Positions 59,118 through 64,000 of a stretch of DNA of 64,000 bases are shown one piece after another. Location of the stretch: NCBI RefSeq assembly GCF_029213205.1, contig NZ_JARGNH010000011.1, positions 56,989-120,988 on the forward strand, in the 5' to 3' direction. Both the position numbers and the translations under genes were made by a program. Within the stretch, counting starts at the first letter, position 1; every line of letters begins with the position of its first letter. The notes under the pieces are model-generated. The model did no database searches and was not told the DNA's origin. It saw nothing but the letters and a program-made list of their open reading frames with translations. The DNA comes from Pseudooceanicola sp. Its GTDB lineage: Bacteria > Pseudomonadota > Alphaproteobacteria > Rhodobacterales > Rhodobacteraceae.

Positions 59118-59133
59118 TTTGCAGCGGGGCAAA
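59118..59133 (+). promoter_or_regulatory. Degenerate Crp/Fnr-family box
   Basis: TTTGCAGCGGGGCAAA (TTG-N8-CAA), 58 nt before ATG 59191. Confidence 0.45.
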
Positions 59134-59190
59134 CTGTGCCAATGATGGTGAATACCCTGCCGATCGACCTGGCCTGAGGAGGGGCCGGAT

Positions 59191-59559
59191 ATGACAGATG
59201 AGGGTTCGGCTTTGCGTTCGACATTGTTGCTGATGCTCGCCCCCGAAATTCGGATCTGGCATGGGCAGATGCCCCTTGGCCGGGTCTTCTGGGGGCACGG
59301 TGTCGCGGCCAGTTCGGTGATCGCAATGCTCTATGCCACCACGGTCATGCTGGACCAGGTGGTGTTTCAGCAGGTGCTGGTGATCCTCTCGGCGCTCTAC
59401 ACAATGTGGATCCTTGTCGGGATCTGGCGCTGCGCCGACAATGCCGCGCCGTTCTGGGGCAACCTGGCGCGGCTGTTGACCGTTGCCTGGGCGCTGAATA
59501 TCGCCTTTGTCCTGCTGTTTCTGCAACTCGATCTGCTGGTGCGCTATGGCCGTGGATAA
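59191..59559 (+). CDS. Hypothetical membrane protein
   Basis: Three predicted TM helices; translationally coupled to the TehA-like gene. Confidence 0.65.
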   Translation: MTDEGSALRSTLLLMLAPEIRIWHGQMPLGRVFWGHGVAASSVIAMLYATTVMLDQVVFQQVLVILSALYTMWILVGIWRCADNAAPFWGNLARLLTVAWALNIAFVLLFLQLDLLVRYGRG

Positions 59560-60643
59560 CCCGCCTCCGGCCGGGCCCGCCCGGGATGGCCTCTTTGCGC
59601 GGGCGTGGCCGCTGTTCCTGAACGGCGCGCAATCCCTGTTTCCGGGGTATTTCGCGCTGGTGATGGCGACCGGGGTCGTCTCCATCGCCTGCCAGTTCCT
59701 TGGCATGCGCCCGATTGCCCTGGCGCTTATCGCGGTCAACTGGGTCGCCTACCCGTCGCTCTGGGCGCTGACCATTGTCCGCGCGCTGCGGTTTCGCGGA
59801 CTTTTGTTGCGCGACATCTCGGACCATCAGCGCGCGCCGGGGTTCTTTACCATCGTCGCCGGAACCTGCGTGCTTGGCACGCAGAATGTCGTCGTATTGG
59901 GCGCGACCGGCATCGGCACCCTGCTGTGGTGGCTGGGGCTGACCCTGTGGTTCGTGGTCATGTACACCTTCTTCACCGCGGTAACGGTGCGCAATCGCAA
60001 GCCGTCGCTGGCGCGCGGGATCAACGGTGCCTGGCTGATCGCGGCGGTTTCGACCCAGGCGGTGGTGGTGCTGCGCGGTGTCATCGACGTGGCCGCCCCG
60101 CCACCCGAGATGATCCAGTTCCAGGTCATCGCGATGTTCATGATCGGCTGCCTGCTGTACCTGGCGATCATACCGCTGATCTTCTACCGGCTGACCTTCG
60201 TGTCGCTCAGCCGCGAGGATTTCAGCCCGCCCTACTGGATCAACATGGGCGCGGTGGCGATCACCGCGCTGGCCGGCGCGATCCTGATCCTGCGGGGCGA
60301 GACCTGGCCGCTGCTCGGCCCGCTTTTGCCGTTTCTCAAGGGATTTACCTTTTTCTTCTGGGCGGTGGCCAGTTGGTGGATCCCGTTCCTGTTTGCGCTG
60401 ATGGGCTGGCGCTATATCTGGCTGCGCGACCGGTTCACCTATGAACCGGCGGTCTGGGGCATGGTGTTTCCGTTGGCGATGTACACGACCAGCACCTACC
60501 AGTTCAGCCGCGCGATGGGCTACGGATTCCTTGCCCCGTTCCCGAGGGTGTTGATCTTCGTGGCCCTGGCGGCCTGGGTCCTGGCCATGGTCGGACTCTT
60601 GCGTCGGATCGGGCAGGGGCTGAGCGCCGGGGATCGAGCATGA
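59546..60643 (+). CDS. Tellurite-resistance/C4-dicarboxylate (TehA/SLAC1, TDT) family transporter
   Basis: Ten-TM protein, FPGYFALVMATGVVSIACQFLG, TMWFV-like WFVVMYTFFTAV, GMVFPLAMYTTSTYQFSRA. Confidence 0.82.
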   Translation: MAVDNPPPAGPARDGLFARAWPLFLNGAQSLFPGYFALVMATGVVSIACQFLGMRPIALALIAVNWVAYPSLWALTIVRALRFRGLLLRDISDHQRAPGFFTIVAGTCVLGTQNVVVLGATGIGTLLWWLGLTLWFVVMYTFFTAVTVRNRKPSLARGINGAWLIAAVSTQAVVVLRGVIDVAAPPPEMIQFQVIAMFMIGCLLYLAIIPLIFYRLTFVSLSREDFSPPYWINMGAVAITALAGAILILRGETWPLLGPLLPFLKGFTFFFWAVASWWIPFLFALMGWRYIWLRDRFTYEPAVWGMVFPLAMYTTSTYQFSRAMGYGFLAPFPRVLIFVALAAWVLAMVGLLRRIGQGLSAGDRA

Positions 60644-60870
60644 CATTTCACAGATCCGACGCGACCCGCGCCAGCCGCGGGCAGGCCACAGCCGCGATTG
60701 CGGCGCCTTGCATTGGCCTGATCAGTGCCGTGCTGGCCGGCGTTTCCATCGGGGCTGACCCCGGACGGGATGGCTGGCCGTATCTGGCTGCTGGCGCTGG
60801 GATCGTCGCTCTTGCCGGAATCGCGGCGATCTGTCCGCCGATGCGCTCCTGGGCGCGAGATCGAAAATGA
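60640..60870 (+). CDS. Hypothetical small membrane protein
   Basis: Overlaps flanking genes by 4 nt on both sides, two predicted TM helices. Confidence 0.6.
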   Translation: MTFHRSDATRASRGQATAAIAAPCIGLISAVLAGVSIGADPGRDGWPYLAAGAGIVALAGIAAICPPMRSWARDRK

Positions 60871-61517
60871 CGGGCTGGGGCGAGTATACAGCGGCCTGGG
60901 CGGTGTTCCTGCTCAGTCATTCCATTCCAGTGCGACCGCCGGTCAAGCCATGGCTGGTGGCACGGTTGGGCGCTGCCGGATTTGGTCTCGTCTATTCGTT
61001 GATATCCATCGCGATCCTGATTTGGCTGATCAGTGCCGCGGGCCGTGCGCCTTATGTCGAGATCTGGCCGCGCGCAGAATGGCAAAACCATGTGACATTG
61101 ATCGCGATGGCGCTGGCCTGCCTGATCCTTGCCTTGGCGGCGTTCCAGCCCAACCCGCTGTCATTCGGGGGCTGGCAAAACCCGCGCTATGATCCGGAAA
61201 ACCCCGGCATCGTCGGCCTGGTCCGCCACCCTGTTCTGGCGGCTCTGGGCTTGTGGTCGGCAGGCCATCTTGCCCCCAATGGCGACCTGGCCCATGTGCT
61301 GCTGTTCGGCGGGTTCGCCGGTTTCGCCCTGTTGGGCATGAAGCTGATAGACCGCCGCCGCAGGACCGAGATGGGCCAAAAGGAATGGCAACGTCTGCGC
61401 CCGCGCCACAGCGTCAAGGGCCTGCTGGCGCCAATGCGCTGGCTCGCAGCTCTGGCACTTCTGTCGGCGCTCGTCATGTTGCACCCAGCGATGATCGGGG
61501 TGCCCGCGATCTGGTAG
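60867..61517 (+). CDS. NnrU family protein
   Basis: FLLSHSIPVRPPVKPWLVARLG, NPGIVGLVRHPVLAALGLWSAGHLAPNGDLAHVLLFGGFAGFALLGM. Confidence 0.9.
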   Translation: MTGWGEYTAAWAVFLLSHSIPVRPPVKPWLVARLGAAGFGLVYSLISIAILIWLISAAGRAPYVEIWPRAEWQNHVTLIAMALACLILALAAFQPNPLSFGGWQNPRYDPENPGIVGLVRHPVLAALGLWSAGHLAPNGDLAHVLLFGGFAGFALLGMKLIDRRRRTEMGQKEWQRLRPRHSVKGLLAPMRWLAALALLSALVMLHPAMIGVPAIW

Positions 61518-61587
61518 GCGGCAGTCCCGTCGATTTGGACCGCTCTGCCAACTTGGCACGCGCGCCGGTGCCAGGACGAAAACCCGC

Positions 61588-62286
61588 TTAATGCTCCGGG
61601 TCGTCAATCAGTGGCATTGGTTTGGCCAGGTTCAACAGGGCCTCGGGGGTCGTGATCGTGACCATCGCACCATCGATTGTGACCCCGTAAGATTGCAACG
61701 TCTTGATCGCACGCGAGAGATTTTCGGCCGTCATCCCCAGGTACGAGGCCAGCCGGCGCTTCTCGACGTCCAGCTCGAAGGATTTTGCGCCGCCCGCCTC
61801 GATCTGCTTGCGGACCAGGTGATTGGCCAGCCGCTCGATCGAGCTTCGCAGCTTGAGGTTCTTGGTGTTCTTGATGGACATGCGATAGCATTGCGCCAGT
61901 TCGACGACGATCGCCCGGGCGAAAGCGCTGTCGGTTTCAAAGACATTGCGGACATCCTCGGACGGCAGCAGGACAAGGCGTGACCTTTCCAGCGTGCGCG
62001 CCGACATCAGGTTGGGCGCATCCTTGATCGTGGCCGCGAGGATGAAGGTCCCCAAGGGGCGTACCGTTGCCATCGTGGTCTGGTGTCCGTTCCAGGTGGC
62101 AAACAGCTCGACGGTCCCTTCGACCACGATATGCAGAAAATCGCTCGGCTCACCTTCGGTGATCAATTCGATCTGTGGCGGAAAGGTCTGAACATAGGCG
62201 CCGCGGATCAGCACTTCGAATTGGGCGTCGTCCATGTCGCGAAACAGCGGCAGGGTGCGGATTTCTGCGGTGTCGGAGACCTTCAA
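61588..62286 (-). CDS. Crp/Fnr-family transcriptional regulator (Dnr/Nnr-like)
   Basis: cNMP-like sensor domain, HTH KRRLASYLGMTAENLSRAIKTLQSYGVTID; no N-terminal Cys cluster, adjacent to nnrU and narK. Confidence 0.9.
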   Translation of the reverse strand: MKVSDTAEIRTLPLFRDMDDAQFEVLIRGAYVQTFPPQIELITEGEPSDFLHIVVEGTVELFATWNGHQTTMATVRPLGTFILAATIKDAPNLMSARTLERSRLVLLPSEDVRNVFETDSAFARAIVVELAQCYRMSIKNTKNLKLRSSIERLANHLVRKQIEAGGAKSFELDVEKRRLASYLGMTAENLSRAIKTLQSYGVTIDGAMVTITTPEALLNLAKPMPLIDDPEH

Positions 62287-62309
62287 CGGGATTCGCTCCA
62301 GATTATCGT

Positions 62310-62323
62310 TTGATATTTATCAA
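62310..62323. promoter_or_regulatory. FNR/Nnr-type box upstream of the Crp/Fnr regulator
   Basis: TTGATATTTATCAA, perfect TTGAT-N4-ATCAA. Confidence 0.85.
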
Positions 62324-62445
62324 GCATCCAACAAATTAAAATCAAAATAAACCTCCTGATTTCGAAATTGATTGGACGACATATGCCAGATTGTCCCGAA
62401 GCATTGTTTTATTAATCACTTATTTCGTCCGTGGATTTGGCGAAC

Positions 62446-62459
62446 TTGATCCAGATCAA
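62446..62459. promoter_or_regulatory. FNR/Nnr-type box upstream of narK
   Basis: TTGATCCAGATCAA, perfect TTGAT-N4-ATCAA, about 80 nt before ATG 62540. Confidence 0.88.
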
Positions 62460-62539
62460 GCTTTCATAAGGAGCGGGGTTCCAAGCTTGATCGCAAGCCA
62501 TGTGCGGCGATCAATGTAGTGTATTCTTGGGGGGCACTC

Positions 62540-64000
62540 ATGCAAGACTTAGATGGCGTTCGCAGCAGCGAGCAGACCCGCGCCTTGGCGCTCAGCACGA
62601 TTGCCTTTACCGCCTGTTTTGCGGTCTGGACGATTTTCTCGATCATCGGGGTTGCCATCAAGGCAGAGCTTGGGCTGAACGAGTTCCAATTTGGCTTGCT
62701 GGTTGCCACGCCAATCCTCACCGGATCGATCTCGCGGCTGTTTCTCGGGGTCTGGACCGAGAAATACGGCGGGCGGCTGGTGTTCACCGCGCAGATGCTG
62801 CTGACGGCGGCGGCCACGTGGCTGCTGACCTTTGCCTCGACCTATCCGATGTATCTGATCGCGGCGCTGGGGATCGGCCTGGCCGGTGGCTCGTTCATCA
62901 TCGGGGTGGCCTATGTTTCGCGCTGGTATGACGCGGGTCGGCAGGGCACGGCGCTGGGGATATTCGGCGCAGGCAACGTCGGGTCGGCGGTCACCACCTT
63001 TGTCGCGCCCTTTATCATGGTCGCCTATGGCTGGCACGGGGTTGCCCATGTCTGGGCGACGGTGCTTGCGGTGGTGGCGGTGGCGTTCTTCCTGCTGGCC
63101 AAGGATGACCCGAAGATCGTCGAGCGCCGCAAGACCGGGGTGAAGGCCCCGACTTTCGCCGAGCAGGTCGCGCCGCTGAGGAACCTGCAGGTCTGGCGCT
63201 TCGCGTTGTATTATTTCTTTGTTTTCGGGGGGTTCGTGGCCATCGCGCTGTGGACGCCGCATTACCTGATCGATGTCTACCACGTCGATATCCGCACTGC
63301 CGGGATGGCGGTGGCCGCCTTCGGCCTGTCGGGCTCGCTGTTCCGCGCCTATGGCGGGCACCTGTCGGACCGCTTCGGCGCGCGCTCGGTGATGTATTGG
63401 AGCCTCGGCTTCTCGACCATCCTGCTGTTCATGCTGTCCTACCCGGAAACCAGCTATGTCATCACTGGCAAGAACGGGCCGATCGCCTTTTCGACGCGGA
63501 TGGATTTCCTGCCCTTCGTGGTCACGCTGTTCGCGCTCGGCTTCTTCATGAGCCTCGGCAAGGCGGCGGTGTTCAAGCATATCCCGGTCTATTACCCCGA
63601 CCATGTCGGCGCGGTTGGTGGGCTGGTCGGGATGATCGGCGGGCTGGGCGGCTTCCTGCTGCCGATCAGTTTCGGTGCGATCCTCGACCTGACCGGCATC
63701 TATACCTCCAGCTTCGCGCTGCTGTTCCTGCTGGTCGGCGTTTCGCTGCTGTGGATGCACATGGCGATCCGGGTGATGGAGCGTTCGGCCCAGGGCACCA
63801 CGCTGGACGAGCTTCCCGAACTGCCCGAGATGCAGGGGATGCCGCTGCCCGAGGGGCGGGCGATGGCGCATACGCTGGAGGAATGGACGCCCGAGGATCC
63901 GGCCTTCTGGGAGGCGAAGGGCCGCCGCATCGCGCGCCGGAACCTGTGGATCTCGATCCCGGCGCTGCTGCTGGCCTTCTCGGTCTGGATGGTCTGGTCG
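62540..64000 (+). CDS. narK: NarK nitrate/nitrite transporter, 5' part of probable NarK1-NarK2 fusion (runs off window)
   Basis: Open frame from ATG 62540 to window end: TIAFTACFAVWTIFSIIGVAIKAELGLNEFQFGLLVATPILTGSISRLFLGVWTEKYGGR...; ends RRNLWISIPALLLAFSVWMVWS, the start of a second NarK unit; not in ORF track because no stop. Confidence 0.92.
   Translation, partial: MQDLDGVRSSEQTRALALSTIAFTACFAVWTIFSIIGVAIKAELGLNEFQFGLLVATPILTGSISRLFLGVWTEKYGGRLVFTAQMLLTAAATWLLTFASTYPMYLIAALGIGLAGGSFIIGVAYVSRWYDAGRQGTALGIFGAGNVGSAVTTFVAPFIMVAYGWHGVAHVWATVLAVVAVAFFLLAKDDPKIVERRKTGVKAPTFAEQVAPLRNLQVWRFALYYFFVFGGFVAIALWTPHYLIDVYHVDIRTAGMAVAAFGLSGSLFRAYGGHLSDRFGARSVMYWSLGFSTILLFMLSYPETSYVITGKNGPIAFSTRMDFLPFVVTLFALGFFMSLGKAAVFKHIPVYYPDHVGAVGGLVGMIGGLGGFLLPISFGAILDLTGIYTSSFALLFLLVGVSLLWMHMAIRVMERSAQGTTLDELPELPEMQGMPLPEGRAMAHTLEEWTPEDPAFWEAKGRRIARRNLWISIPALLLAFSVWMVWS

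Noticed and set aside
59345-60646. 433-aa minus-strand ORF opposite the TehA-like gene
   Set aside because: Antisense artefact; + strand encodes clear TM protein
62549-63871. 440-aa minus-strand ORF opposite narK
   Set aside because: Low-complexity charged composition; narK reading frame on + strand is unambiguous

Overview
GC-rich alphaproteobacterial chromosome segment, most likely Rhodobacterales/Roseobacter-like (judged from gene content, not searched). Nearly all of it is coding. Left part (0-28.5 kb) is mostly housekeeping: bamA 3' end, ompH/skp, fabZ, lpxA, lpxI, lpxB, a DMGDH-like oxidoreductase, trkA/trkH, hfq, hflX, argC, a split-methionine-synthase-type cluster (pterin-binding methyltransferase, MetF, 'virulence factor' domain protein), ppx/gppA, rlmE, a PdxA-like/TIM-barrel pair, thiolase and 3-hydroxyacyl-CoA dehydrogenase. 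At about 28.9 kb there is a scar (IS3 OrfA remnant plus internally deleted E1-alpha dehydrogenase remnant), followed by an accessory block: HK/RR, PepSY, secreted poly-Asp protein, DUF2271-like protein, PepSY-flavodoxin-FNR reductase, ApbE, orphan P-type-ATPase tail and VIT/CCC1 transporter. That block abuts a truncated DUF1566 pseudogene and a second, opposite-strand cluster (ferric-reductase-like protein, membrane protein, DUF1566, YHYH). Then come a decayed MarR gene, a Hint-domain protein, a branched-chain-amino-acid-type ABC transporter with PAS-LuxR regulator and alpha/beta hydrolase, an RND efflux pair, and a nitrate/NO-related region (Fsr-like MFS, DUF6522, HTHP heme protein, hemerythrin, CMD, DUF488, TehA/SLAC1-like, NnrU, Crp/Fnr regulator, NarK) with two perfect FNR-type boxes. 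The most interesting candidate is the predicted extracytosolic flavin electron-transfer/metal-handling module at 29.4-37.3 kb. All assignments come from reading sequence and remembered family motifs; no database search was run.
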